Assembly (NCBI RefSeq): GCF_014217835.1
Contig: NZ_CP055263.1
Span: 2,421,501 to 2,485,500 of the forward strand
Reading direction: 5' to 3'
From: Metabacillus sp. KUDC1714
Lineage (GTDB): Bacteria > Bacillota > Bacilli > Bacillales > Bacillaceae
Length of the DNA: 64,000 bases
The position numbers and the translations under genes were made by a program. Below are positions 36,249 through 45,121 of this stretch, one piece after another. Each line of letters begins with the position of its first letter. Position 1 is the stretch's first letter. Under the pieces are notes generated by a model. That model was not told the DNA's origin. It ran no database searches and was given only the letters and a program-made list of their open reading frames with translations.

Positions 36249-37057
36249 GCATAGTGAAAAAAATCATTTTATATGGACTTTTAATCATTTCTGTTGTGTT
36301 CATGATGTTCCCCATTTTCTACACGTTTATGATTAGCTTTATGCAAGGTGGGGAGGTTCTAAAAGGAAATCTTATCCCTGATAACTTGACAATGGATAAT
36401 TATATATCAGCCTTTGAAAAGGTACCGCTTGTTCGTTATCTCTGGAATAGCTTTTACGTTTCAATGGTTGTTATGATCGGACAATTATTAATTTCAGGCT
36501 TAGCGGCATTTGCATTTGTATTCATACCGTTTAGGGGAAGGGACATTATATTCTTTTTATTCATTTCAACGATGATGATTCCTTGGGAAGCAACGATGGT
36601 TCCTAACTTTTTAACGGTTCAAAAGCTTGGATGGATAAATCAACCTGCAAGTTTAACCATTCCTTTTTTCGCATTAGCTTTTGGAACATTCTTGTTGAGG
36701 CAGCAATTCAAAACAATTCCAAACGAATTGTTTGAAGCCTCACAGGTAGCAGGGATTAGTCGATTTCGCTTCTTTTGGAATATTGTCTTACCTGTTTCCA
36801 AAACAAGCTTAATGACATTAGGAATTTATAGCTTTTTAACAACGTGGAATATGTATTTATGGCCATTGCTCGTAACAAACAATGAAAGTGTGAGAACAGT
36901 ACAAATTGGTTTAAAGCAGTTACAATCACAAGAAATTTTAACTGAATGGGGGGTGGTGATGGCAGCAGTAGTTGTTGTGATACTCCCAACTCTCATTCTA
37001 TTGTTTTTAGGGCAAAAAAGCCTACAAAAAGGACTAACACAAGGTGCAATCAAATGA
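36245..37057 (+). CDS. ugpE: glycerol-3-phosphate ABC importer permease E
   Basis: Permease of 270 residues, MalG-like, with six helices. EAA loop EASQVAGISRFRFFWNIVLP and the segment MMIPWEATMVPNFLTVQKL are normal for the UgpE/CUT1 class. Overlaps ugpA by 4 bp, ribosome site GGAGAAAGGAAGG within ugpA. The binding-protein gene follows after 74 bp. Confidence 0.9.
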   Translation: MSIVKKIILYGLLIISVVFMMFPIFYTFMISFMQGGEVLKGNLIPDNLTMDNYISAFEKVPLVRYLWNSFYVSMVVMIGQLLISGLAAFAFVFIPFRGRDIIFFLFISTMMIPWEATMVPNFLTVQKLGWINQPASLTIPFFALAFGTFLLRQQFKTIPNELFEASQVAGISRFRFFWNIVLPVSKTSLMTLGIYSFLTTWNMYLWPLLVTNNESVRTVQIGLKQLQSQEILTEWGVVMAAVVVVILPTLILLFLGQKSLQKGLTQGAIK

Positions 37058-37131
37058 AGACTTATAGAGTAACTTGCTTTTGAAAGAGGCTTGCAAATAT
37101 AGTCATTAAGTAAAAAAAGGAGGCGTTATCC

Positions 37132-38502
37132 ATGAAACAAAAATTTCTTATCGTTTTATCCGCATTTCTTTTATTGATATTAGGTGCTTGCTCTAGTACA
37201 AATGCTGGTACAAATGGATCTGGAGCAGAAGGTGAAGGAACAAACACAGAGGAAACGGCAGGAAAGCAAGAGGTTGTATTCTGGCATGCGATGAGTGGAG
37301 AGCTTGAGACAGTTTTAAATGATATTGTTGCTGACTTTAATGAATCACAAGAGAATATTGAAGTGAAGCCAATTTTTCAAGGTACATATGAAGAGGCTCT
37401 AACGAAATTTAACACAGTTGCTGGTACAGAAGATGCTCCAACCATTATGCAGACCTTTGAGGTTGGTACAAAATACATGATTGATAGTGGTCACGTACAG
37501 CCAGTCCAAAAGTTTATAGATGAAGATAAATATGATACTTCACAATGGGAAGAAAATATTTCAAATTATTACTCAGTAGATGGTGAGCAGTATTCAATGC
37601 CGTTCAATTCATCAACTCCAATCCTTGTATATAACAAAGATGCATTTAAGGAAGCAGGTTTAGACCCTGAAAAAGCACCTATGACTTATAGTGAATTGAA
37701 GAACGCTGCAAAAAAACTAACAAAAACTGAAGGTGGAGAAACAAGTCAATATGGATTTTCTATCTTAAACTACGGTTGGTTCTTTGAAGAGATGCTAGCA
37801 GAGCAAGGTGGTCATTATGTGGATAATGAAAATGGCCGTAGTGGTAATGCAACAAAAGCAACGTTTAATGATGAACTAGGTTTAAACGTATTTAATTTAA
37901 TAAGTGACATGCACAAAGAGGGAACATTCTTTAATGTAGGACAAAACTGGGATGATATGCGTGCTGCGTTCCAATCAGGTAAAATTGCCATGTATTTAGA
38001 TTCTTCAGCAGGTATTAAAGCGATGGTTGATAATTCTGATTTTGAAGTAGGTGCATCATACTTGCCAATCCCTGATGATGCTGATCGAGAAGGAGTTATT
38101 ATCGGTGGTGCTTCAGTTTGGATGTCTAGTGGTATTAATGAAGACAAGCAAAAGGCTGCATGGGAGTTTATGAAGTATTTAACAACTCCAGAGGTGCAAG
38201 CAGAATGGCATGTGAAATCAGGTTATTTTGCAATCAACCCTGCTGCTTATGATCAAGATATCGTAAAAGAAGAGTGGAAAAAGTATCCACAGTTAAAGGT
38301 TACAGTTGATCAACTCAGTGAAACTAAGAAAGGTACAGCTACACAAGGTGCATTGATTTCTGTATTCCCTGAATCACGTCAAAAGGTTGTATCAGCAATG
38401 GAAAGCTTATATCAAGGAATGGACCCAAAGAAAGCGTTAGATCAGGCAGCTGAAGAAACAAATCGTGCATTAGAGGTCGCGAATAAAAAGCAAGGTAACT
38501 AG
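37132..38502 (+). CDS. ugpB: glycerol-3-phosphate binding lipoprotein
   Basis: Family 1 solute-binding lipoprotein, 456 residues. Lipobox LGAC with lipid-attached Cys20, then an Asn/Gly/Glu linker. FWHAMSGELETVLND, the block QPFNSSTP-like MPFNSSTPILVYNKDAF and GGASVWM, with AEWHVKSGYFAINPAAYD, closely follow E. coli UgpB, so the ligand is likely sn-glycerol-3-phosphate or glycerophosphodiesters. Last gene of the operon with a strong terminator. AAAAGGAGGCG precedes the ATG. Supports a phosphate-scavenging role. Confidence 0.93.
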   Translation: MKQKFLIVLSAFLLLILGACSSTNAGTNGSGAEGEGTNTEETAGKQEVVFWHAMSGELETVLNDIVADFNESQENIEVKPIFQGTYEEALTKFNTVAGTEDAPTIMQTFEVGTKYMIDSGHVQPVQKFIDEDKYDTSQWEENISNYYSVDGEQYSMPFNSSTPILVYNKDAFKEAGLDPEKAPMTYSELKNAAKKLTKTEGGETSQYGFSILNYGWFFEEMLAEQGGHYVDNENGRSGNATKATFNDELGLNVFNLISDMHKEGTFFNVGQNWDDMRAAFQSGKIAMYLDSSAGIKAMVDNSDFEVGASYLPIPDDADREGVIIGGASVWMSSGINEDKQKAAWEFMKYLTTPEVQAEWHVKSGYFAINPAAYDQDIVKEEWKKYPQLKVTVDQLSETKKGTATQGALISVFPESRQKVVSAMESLYQGMDPKKALDQAAEETNRALEVANKKQGN

Positions 38503-38516
38503 ATAACAAATAAAGG

Positions 38517-38555
38517 TGACCCTTGAAGGTGAATTTCTTCAAGGGTCATTTTTCT
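38517..38555 (+). terminator. terminator of ugp operon
   Basis: TGACCCTTGAAG / CTTCAAGGGTCA perfect 12-bp stem then T5. Confidence 0.92.
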
Positions 38556-38822
38556 AGTTAATATGATAGGATTGATTATCTTAATATAGAAGAAAAGGTT
38601 TTGTTAATATTATATCAATATAGGGTATTTCACGTGATCAACTACCATGATTTCTTCTTATTAGAAGAGCCGAATGGCTGGACTTTAAAAGTTCAGCCTC
38701 TTATTTTTATTATAATAAAATAAAATGTGAGATTTCCTAACATTGCTATTGTGTTATAGGGACATATTGATTATAATCTTAAAAGATAGAAAATTCTGCA
38801 TTCAAAGAAGGGGGTAAGGTTT
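38556..38822. other. leader region of AGCS gene
   Basis: About 270 bp AT-rich. A weak hairpin GGCTG...CAGCC followed by TCTTATTTTT lies at 38685-38710, possibly a leader terminator. No gene seen. Confidence 0.35.
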
Positions 38823-40277
38823 TTGGAGCAATTTGTTACAGGTTTAAACGGGATTTTATGGAGTACACCAGTGATCTATATCTTACTTGGTGTAGGTTTA
38901 TTGTTTTCAATTTTAACTCGTTTTCTTCAAGTGAGGCATATTAAGGAAATGGTTGTACTCATGTTTCAAGGGAAGAGCTCCGAGGCAGGTGTATCATCAT
39001 TTCAGGCACTTTCAATTGCCCTTTCAGGACGAGTCGGAACAGGTAATATTGCAGGTGTTGCAACCGCAATTGCTTTTGGTGGTCCTGGTGCCGTTTTTTG
39101 GATGTGGGCGATTGCCTTTATCGGTGCATCAAGTGCATATATCGAATCAACTTTAGCACAAATTTATAAAGTAAAACAGGATGGACAATATCGTGGAGGG
39201 CCTGCTTATTACATAGAAAAGGGGATTGGTTGGAAATGGTTTGCTGTCCTTTTTGCTTTTGCAGCTCTTATCGCAATGGCAATATTAATGCCTGGTGTAC
39301 AATCTAATTCTATTGCACTTGGAGTAGAAAATGCATTTGGAATTCCGAAATACATCACGGGTGCTGTTATTGTCCTTTTATTAGCTTTTATTATTTTCGG
39401 TGGAGTTAAACGAATTGCACATGCTGCTCAAATTATCGTTCCTTTTATGGCTTTAGGATATATTATTTTATCTGTTGTTATAGTGTTAATGAATATTCAA
39501 GAGTTACCAGGGGTGATTTCACTTATTTTCCGAAGTGCTTTTGCATTAGATTCTGCCTTCGGTGGATTAATCGGAATGGCCATTGCTTGGGGAGTAAAAC
39601 GTGGGGTTTACTCAAATGAAGCTGGACAAGGTACTGGTCCGCATCCAGCGGCTGCTGCAGAAGTTTCACATCCGGCAAAACAAGGATTAGTACAGGCATT
39701 TTCTGTTTATATAGACACTTTATTCGTATGTTCTGCTACAGCTTTTATGATTTTATTTACTGGAATGTACAATACTGAAGCACCAGATGGATCATTTATT
39801 GTGAATAATTTGGAAGGTGTAGAGGCTGGTCCAGGGTACACACAAGCAGCAATTGACAGTGTTCTTCCAGGATTCGGTGCAGGATTTGTAGCTATAGCAT
39901 TATTCTTTTTTGCCTTTACAACCATTATGGCTTATTACTATATCGCAGAAACGAATATGACTTACTTAATTCGTGGTAGCAATAAAAAGCTGTCATTGTT
40001 AATATTAAAGTTTGTAATTTTAGCTGCAACATACTATGGGGCTGTAAAAACAGCATCACTAGCATGGGCATTAGGTGATGTAGGACTTGGAATTATGGTG
40101 TGGCTCAATGTTATAGCCATTCTTATCCTTGCAAAACCAGCGATAATCGCACTAAAAGATTACGAACAACAAAGGAAACAAGGACTTGATCCAGTCTTTG
40201 ATCCAAAAGCTTTAGGAATAAAAAATGCTGACTATTGGGAAACAGAATATAAAAAAGATAAAGATCAAGCATCTTAA
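38823..40277 (+). CDS. sodium:alanine/glycine symporter, AGCS family (YrbD-type)
   Basis: Sodium-coupled amino-acid carrier of 484 residues with about 10-11 helices. The start is TTG at 38823: AAGGGGGT precedes it, and the product MEQFVTGLNGILWS aligns with the other family member at 55573. GRVGTGNIAGVATAIAFGGPGAVFWMW is the AGCS signature. The later NEAGQGTGPHPAAAAE deviates from the common NEAGLGSAP form and marks the YrbD-like branch. Ala, Gly or Gln is the probable substrate. Single gene with its own terminator. Confidence 0.9.
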   Translation: MEQFVTGLNGILWSTPVIYILLGVGLLFSILTRFLQVRHIKEMVVLMFQGKSSEAGVSSFQALSIALSGRVGTGNIAGVATAIAFGGPGAVFWMWAIAFIGASSAYIESTLAQIYKVKQDGQYRGGPAYYIEKGIGWKWFAVLFAFAALIAMAILMPGVQSNSIALGVENAFGIPKYITGAVIVLLLAFIIFGGVKRIAHAAQIIVPFMALGYIILSVVIVLMNIQELPGVISLIFRSAFALDSAFGGLIGMAIAWGVKRGVYSNEAGQGTGPHPAAAAEVSHPAKQGLVQAFSVYIDTLFVCSATAFMILFTGMYNTEAPDGSFIVNNLEGVEAGPGYTQAAIDSVLPGFGAGFVAIALFFFAFTTIMAYYYIAETNMTYLIRGSNKKLSLLILKFVILAATYYGAVKTASLAWALGDVGLGIMVWLNVIAILILAKPAIIALKDYEQQRKQGLDPVFDPKALGIKNADYWETEYKKDKDQAS

Positions 40278-40282
40278 AAAAT

Positions 40283-40314
40283 GGGTTGACCGTCATCTCG
40301 GTCAACCTATTTTT
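40283..40314 (+). terminator. terminator of AGCS gene
   Basis: GGTTGACCG / CGGTCAACC then TATTTTT. Confidence 0.88.
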
Positions 40315-40393
40315 GCGTTTAAAATGAAAATTTGAAAGAAATTCCTACAAACAGTACATATTAAGAAAGATCGTAACATGAGGAGGTTTCAAA

Positions 40394-40549
40394 ATGTCTA
40401 AACAAGGTAAACAAAACGCTGAACAAACTAGTCAACAAATTGCAAAACAGCAGGGTAGAAACGATATCGAATTTGGTAGCGATATGCAAGTAGGAAACAG
40501 CAAGAATCAAAGTCAAAAGAAAAGTGGAAAACAAGTGAATAAGAAGTAG
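40394..40549 (+). CDS. short gamma-type SASP-like spore protein (51 aa)
   Basis: MSKQGKQNAEQTSQQIAKQQ ... ends GKQVNKK. Rich in Gln, Asn and Lys with no hydrophobic segment. The DIEFGSDM stretch resembles the (T/I)EFASE site cut by the germination protease in gamma-type small acid-soluble spore proteins, and QNAEQTSQQIAKQQ resembles their repeats. It would be a minimal, single-repeat relative and a store of amino acids for germination. AGGAGGTTTCAAA precedes the ATG and a clean terminator follows. Spore-specific expression is inference. Confidence 0.75.
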   Translation: MSKQGKQNAEQTSQQIAKQQGRNDIEFGSDMQVGNSKNQSQKKSGKQVNKK

Positions 40550-40558
40550 CTATAAGAC

Positions 40559-40602
40559 AACAAGAGGCTAAGGTCCCTTAGCGATTCAGCCTCTTGTTTT
40601 CT
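40559..40602 (+). terminator. terminator of SASP-like gene
   Basis: CAAGAGGCT / AGCCTCTTG then TTTTCTT. Confidence 0.88.
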
Positions 40603-40615
40603 TATAGTAATAATA

Positions 40616-40761
40616 ATTTTCTTGTACAGTGTATAAGCGCTTTGACATCCAGCGCCTAGCCCCTCGGGGTCATAAGCCACTCAGGAATTGAAGACAAAGA
40701 ACGTCTTCTATTCCTGAGCGTCTTATGCCTGTCGGGTCTGAACAAGGCGCTTGCGCTTTTC
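40616..40761 (+). repeat. dispersed hairpin element, copy F
   Basis: Inner stem CAGGAATTGAAGAC / GTCTTCTATTCCTG as in copy D2; CATAAG/CTTATG arm intact. Lead-in CTTGTACAGTGTATAAGCGC. Ends GGCGCTTGCGCTTTT 5 bp from the stop of the minus-strand permease gene. Confidence 0.87.
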
Positions 40762-40765
40762 TAAT

Positions 40766-42745
40766 TTACTTAAGTTTATTCTTTATATCAGTCGGAATAG
40801 CTTCAGCTGGAATAGAACCATACCATTCATTTCCGTCTTTTAAAGTAAATTTAATAAAATACGTATGGTCTTCCGAATACTCAGTAAACTGTTCAAGTGC
40901 GTTTAATAAGAGTTTTTTATCTGTTATTGTGGAGAATTGTTCTCCCGAATTGAATAGTTCATCAGGGTTATAGTATTCCAAGTCCTTTGGAAGATTCACT
41001 TTAGTAATTTCGGCTTTTAAGAGATCTTCAATATTTATTCTGGCATCGTCTAAATACCCATGTTCATCAAGCCATTTAGTAGTTTCATCAAATGATTTCT
41101 TCCATTCAATTGGATAGCCTTCATATAAATGCTCTTCAAATGTTGCTTTTGAAGAAATTTCAATATAGCCCCATGGACTTGTGGATTGAACTAAATCATC
41201 CAATGTCTGTGAGAGTAAATCCTTCTCAATTGCATTGCTAAATTCCTCAATTTCCTTTTGATCTGTCAGCATAACCTGCGTTGCAACAGGACCATTAGGG
41301 ACAATTTTAATTGAAAGGATATTTTCTTGTAATTGTGTGTACTCTGGGAGGATTTTCTTGTATGAATCAGCTTCCATGACAGGCGTTAATTTTTCTTTCA
41401 TCAATTCAACTGGCAATCTATATTCACGTATAAATGTTCTACCGTCGTTTAAACGATAAGCGATTACCATATCTTGTCTATATTTCTCGTCAGTTTGGGC
41501 TTCAATAAGATCCTGCTGACCAATAATATATTCATGGAGATTTCTTATATCCTGAATATAGAGCTTTGAATCTGAGTAAACCTCTATATCATCACTCAAC
41601 AATTCCTGCATTTGATATTTATCACCAAAGTAAACCTCACTAATTTGATCCATGCGAGGGAGTTTCTTTTCAAAATCAATTAAATCAGTTTTAATGCTAA
41701 AAAGGATGATTATAAAAATGATACTGTAACCTATAAACCCAGTAAATACACGAAAGTGAAAGATCCTCCAGGTTTTTTGCAAAATCATCTCAGCTACAAC
41801 ATAGCCGATTAGTGCGCCACTAATATAACCGAAAATGATCCAACCCCAATTAAGTGTACCTGTAACAGAAAAATATGAACCACCTAAAGTCATGCTACAA
41901 AATGTCACACCGTATTTAAAAACAGGCTTTAAAAATGGAAAAGCAATTACATCGGTTGCACTTTCCAGCTGTCTTGCTTTATAAAGGCCTAAACCAATAA
42001 AGAAGGAACAAATGACGATGATAATGTAGATGAAAATTTCAAGGGTCGAAAACGGATCTTTTGTATTCCAAATATCAACGAATCGTAGAAATGGTGATAA
42101 GTAGGTAAGTTTCTCATCAATAAATATAGAAGAGAATCCAAAGAGCAAAAAGGATAAATTATAGCTTACCATTGCAACCATTCCAATTGGTAGAAAGAAA
42201 AAAATATATGTTAAGATTGCTTGGGCACTAGACATACCTGTCATCATTCCGACCGCAACAGTAGCAAAAAACACCATGCATGTTAGTAAAGTGATAATAC
42301 CTGTCCATGATAATAGTTCTGAAGGCGTCAGGATTGAGTGAAATTCTTCAATTGATTGTGTAACAAAAAATGTCACACATGACATAAGAACAATTGGGAG
42401 CAATAACAATATTAATCCACTTATGATATGACTTACATACAATGTCACTCTTCGAATAGGTAAGCTGTGAATCATATCAACTGATGCTTCGTTCTGTAGA
42501 TATCGGAATAGTAGTAAACCTGCTGCGACTGGGATCGTGAATAGGAAAAGTATTTGTAGTTCTGTATTTACATATAAATAGTTCTTGTAATCTTCGAACA
42601 CAACATAGTCTCTGGTTGCTAGCTGCATTAGCTCTAAAGGTATAGCGAACATTAGACAGATAAAATAAACAATACTAATCCATCCGTGCTGTCTGAAGTC
42701 TTGTTTAATGATGCCGTTCTTAAAGAAGGATTTTTTCGATTTCAT
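40766..42745 (-). CDS. ABC-2 type permease with large extracytoplasmic domain
   Basis: Membrane subunit of about 659 residues. Roughly seven or more helices in residues 25-390, then a soluble domain of about 250 residues without helices at the C-terminus (from LIDFEKKLPRMDQISEV). This is the layout of permeases linked to YtrB-like ATPases in bacilli, thought to act in cell-wall stress or peptide defence. The frame extends to 42784, but GGAGG lies 9 nt before the ATG at 42745, so I start there; it overlaps the ATPase by 26 bp. Last gene of a gntR-ATPase-permease operon. Confidence 0.8.
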   Translation of the reverse strand: MKSKKSFFKNGIIKQDFRQHGWISIVYFICLMFAIPLELMQLATRDYVVFEDYKNYLYVNTELQILFLFTIPVAAGLLLFRYLQNEASVDMIHSLPIRRVTLYVSHIISGLILLLLPIVLMSCVTFFVTQSIEEFHSILTPSELLSWTGIITLLTCMVFFATVAVGMMTGMSSAQAILTYIFFFLPIGMVAMVSYNLSFLLFGFSSIFIDEKLTYLSPFLRFVDIWNTKDPFSTLEIFIYIIIVICSFFIGLGLYKARQLESATDVIAFPFLKPVFKYGVTFCSMTLGGSYFSVTGTLNWGWIIFGYISGALIGYVVAEMILQKTWRIFHFRVFTGFIGYSIIFIIILFSIKTDLIDFEKKLPRMDQISEVYFGDKYQMQELLSDDIEVYSDSKLYIQDIRNLHEYIIGQQDLIEAQTDEKYRQDMVIAYRLNDGRTFIREYRLPVELMKEKLTPVMEADSYKKILPEYTQLQENILSIKIVPNGPVATQVMLTDQKEIEEFSNAIEKDLLSQTLDDLVQSTSPWGYIEISSKATFEEHLYEGYPIEWKKSFDETTKWLDEHGYLDDARINIEDLLKAEITKVNLPKDLEYYNPDELFNSGEQFSTITDKKLLLNALEQFTEYSEDHTYFIKFTLKDGNEWYGSIPAEAIPTDIKNKLK

Positions 42746-43625
42746 ATCCGACATCCTCCATTTCGTAAATGAATATCTCTTCAAGTGTTAATGGTAATAG
42801 ATCAAATAGAATAACACTTGTAGAATGTATAGCTTTTTTTATTTGTTCTTCATTGCCTCTAACAATAAGAAGCAAAACACTTCCTCTTTTTTCGTGGTGT
42901 AAGATGTTTAATTTATTTAAAAGGTGCTCTTCATGAGTAGGATCTGACAATGCAAGTTGGACTTTATGTGTATCAGATTTTAAATCATCAATTTCCTTCT
43001 CAATAATGATTTTCCCCTGGTGCATGATACCAACATGGTCGCATAGATCCTCAATTTCACGAAGGTTATGAGATGAAATGAGAACAGTCATTTCCCGCTC
43101 AGCAACATCCTGAAATAGTAGGTTTTTGATTTTTTGTCTCATAACAGGGTCAAGTCCATCGATCGGTTCATCTAAAATTAAGACATCGGGCATTGCGGAT
43201 AGTACGAGCCAAAATGCTACCTGACGCTTCATTCCCTTAGATAAGCGGTGAACTTTTCGATTTAATTCAATATTAAATGCAGGCGTAAGTTGTTCAAATC
43301 GCTCTTGGCTCCAGCTAGGATAATATTCTTTATATTGGGAAGCCATTTGTGCAACAGTAGCTTGTGGGAAAAAATAAAGCAAATCTGGAATAAAAACAAC
43401 CCGTTCTTTTATTGCTACATTTTCATAGGCAGTTATGTTATCAATTTTAATCGTCCCTTTATCCTGACGGTTAATTCCTGCAATCATTTTTAAAAGAGAG
43501 GTTTTACCTGCTCCATTAGAGCCTAGTAAACCATAAATTGACCCTTTATTTACTGTCAGTGAAAGATCATTTACAGCAAAGTGTTTATTATATTTTTTAC
43601 TAACGGAATGAACCTGTATCATCAC
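42720..43625 (-). CDS. ABC ATPase, YtrB-like
   Basis: ATPase of 301 residues. Walker A GSNGAGKTS, signature LSKGMKRQ, Walker B VLILDEPIDGLDP, H-loop LISSHNLREI. The modified signature is usual in the YtrB/BcrA group of ABC-2 exporters. Possible starts are GTG 43625 and ATG 43622, both behind AAAGGGG. It overlaps the GntR regulator by 26 bp, so the operon is translated as a coupled unit. Confidence 0.88.
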   Translation of the reverse strand: MMIQVHSVSKKYNKHFAVNDLSLTVNKGSIYGLLGSNGAGKTSLLKMIAGINRQDKGTIKIDNITAYENVAIKERVVFIPDLLYFFPQATVAQMASQYKEYYPSWSQERFEQLTPAFNIELNRKVHRLSKGMKRQVAFWLVLSAMPDVLILDEPIDGLDPVMRQKIKNLLFQDVAEREMTVLISSHNLREIEDLCDHVGIMHQGKIIIEKEIDDLKSDTHKVQLALSDPTHEEHLLNKLNILHHEKRGSVLLLIVRGNEEQIKKAIHSTSVILFDLLPLTLEEIFIYEMEDVGYEIEKILL

Positions 43626-44004
43626 TGTTTATCCCCTTTGTTTGTTGATGTGCTTCATGAAACAGTACATAAATATCATCTTTTGTTAAACCTAAATAAA
43701 TGGCTTCTGCAATAAGCCTTTTTAAATCTGTTTTAAGTTCGGCTAATTTCTGTTCATTGGGTTTTAGCTCAATTGCTGCGACAAAATTACCTTTGCCTTT
43801 AATAGAATAAATGTACCCTTGGTTTTCGAGTTCGCGGTAAGCTCGCTGAATCGTATTTGGATTTACTGTTAATTGACTAGAAAGCATTCTGACTGAAGGT
43901 AATTGTTCGTCAGGCTTAAGAATCCGATTAATAATAAGCTCTTTAATCTTATCGACTAATTGCTCATAAATGGGTTTCCTGCTTCTTACATCTAATTGAA
44001 ACAT
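43600..44004 (-). CDS. GntR-family regulator, YtrA subfamily
   Basis: Repressor of 134 residues: winged helix with KPIYEQLVDKIKELI, EQLPSVRMLSSQLTVNPNTIQRAYRELENQGYIYS, and a very short C-terminal dimerisation helix pair, which defines the YtrA subfamily. These repress cell-wall-stress ABC operons such as B. subtilis ytrABCDEF. AAAGGGGGTAACTT lies before the ATG. An excellent inverted repeat sits 18 bp upstream, supporting autorepression. Confidence 0.92.
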   Translation of the reverse strand: MFQLDVRSRKPIYEQLVDKIKELIINRILKPDEQLPSVRMLSSQLTVNPNTIQRAYRELENQGYIYSIKGKGNFVAAIELKPNEQKLAELKTDLKRLIAEAIYLGLTKDDIYVLFHEAHQQTKGINSDDTGSFR

Positions 44005-44021
44005 AAGTTACCCCCTTTGTA

Positions 44022-44052
44022 TTAACTGTATTAATATTGTTAGTACAGTTAA
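44022..44052 (-). promoter_or_regulatory. YtrA-type operator
   Basis: Arms TTAACTGTATTAA (44022-44034) and TTAGTACAGTTAA (44040-44052) are inverted with 12 of 13 positions matching around a 5-bp centre. It lies where the promoter of the GntR operon must be. Confidence 0.75.
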
Positions 44053-44189
44053 ATTGTATAGGATAAAAAGGGAAAATGCAATGATAATAATTAGAAAAAA
44101 TAATACATTTGGCTGTCAGGAATATGAGATGATATTAAGAGAAGGGTTAGGATATATACATTAGTGAAAGAAAGGTGTGAATCATTACA

Positions 44190-44642
44190 TTGCAGCATAG
44201 AGTAATTGAATCTGTTGTGAATGAATTACTGCTACGGTCTTGTTCATTAGTTAAAGTTAAAGTGGAATCAACATTTCCAGATGGACGTTTAGTAGGGGGC
44301 AAATATCACTTGGGAACTCATACCATTACCTTATACATTGATGAAATAAAAAAGCAGTGTGAACAGTTGTTTTCTACTAATAAATATTTCATTGACTATC
44401 TATCAATTGTACTTGCTCATGAAATTGGTCATGCAGAAGATCAGCAATTAGGTGATTTATGTGATCAGCTAGATGAATGCAGGACTCAATCTGAAAGAGA
44501 TAAAATTGCCTTAATAATTGAAGAAAATGCATGGCGGTATGCTGAATCTCTTTTAGCTGGGATTAACTATAGTATATTTGAGGAAGTTATTTTTCATTCT
44601 TTGCAACCGTATCGTGAGAAAATTAAAATGGATATTGCATAA
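44190..44642 (+). CDS. putative zinc metallopeptidase-like protein (HEIGH motif)
   Basis: A 150-residue soluble protein. LAHEIGHAED gives a canonical HExxH zinc site near residue 77, with acidic residues downstream, and IIEENAWRYAESLL follows. The fold could be a small gluzincin-like or ImmA/IrrE-like peptidase, but no family name is certain. The start appears to be TTG 44190, 12 nt after AAAGGTG, with no better in-frame codon; the spacing is long, so this is uncertain. Divergent from the GntR operon across a shared upstream region. Confidence 0.65.
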   Translation: MQHRVIESVVNELLLRSCSLVKVKVESTFPDGRLVGGKYHLGTHTITLYIDEIKKQCEQLFSTNKYFIDYLSIVLAHEIGHAEDQQLGDLCDQLDECRTQSERDKIALIIEENAWRYAESLLAGINYSIFEEVIFHSLQPYREKIKMDIA

Positions 44643-44707
44643 TAAGAGTGATTTTTTTTGTAAGAATAATTTTGTTAGCTATACAGGGATATTGGAAGAT
44701 TTAAGGA

Positions 44708-44752
44708 AAAGGTTTTGCCATGTTCATAAGGATTGATGGCAAAACCCCTCAA
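44708..44752 (-). terminator. terminator of small gene at 44785
   Basis: Minus-strand GGTTTTGCCAT / ATGGCAAAACC then TTTTCCTT. Confidence 0.7.
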
Positions 44753-44784
44753 GGATGTGTTCTTGACTAACGTAAAAGTATTCA

Positions 44785-44982
44785 TTATTTGAATTTTTCC
44801 TCACTAGATGAGTTATTTTTTGTTTTGTGTTTTTGTTTTTCTTCACGTAATTCCATTTTTAGATCTTCCATTGGGATGGGGTCTACATTTTGTTCACTTT
44901 CAAAACGGTCAAATAGAGTCTCTTCCTTTGTTTTATATTGCTCAGGATGATCAGTTTCTTTTCTTCTATTAGATGCCTTCAT
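44785..44982 (-). CDS. small charged protein (65 aa)
   Basis: MKASNRRKETDHPEQ ... ends NNSSSEEKFK. Very hydrophilic, no Cys, predicted partly helical (LKMELREEKQKHK). I use the ATG at 44982 because AAGGTGGTGATAAG precedes it; the frame is open for another 35 codons that include a hydrophobic stretch, but no ribosome site lies there. No family recognised. It could be a minor spore or stress protein. Confidence 0.6.
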   Translation of the reverse strand: MKASNRRKETDHPEQYKTKEETLFDRFESEQNVDPIPMEDLKMELREEKQKHKTKNNSSSEEKFK

Positions 44983-45121
44983 TCTTATCACCACCTTCAT
45001 GTCTATGTTTTCATTTACCACAAATATAGAGTAGAAAAACATAGGATAGACTATTTTTTTAGCATAGAGTCCTGTTATGCTATACAATAGAACAATACTG
45101 TGTAAAAGGATAGGATAAACA

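Noticed and set aside
40725..40973. 82-residue plus-strand frame
   Set aside because: It starts inside dispersed element F and runs antisense through the permease gene; coding is clearly on the minus strand.
44081..44164. 27-codon frame behind AAAAGGGAAAATGCA
   Set aside because: The ribosome site is plausible, but the product is too short and featureless, and it lies in the divergent promoter region. Kept out for lack of support.
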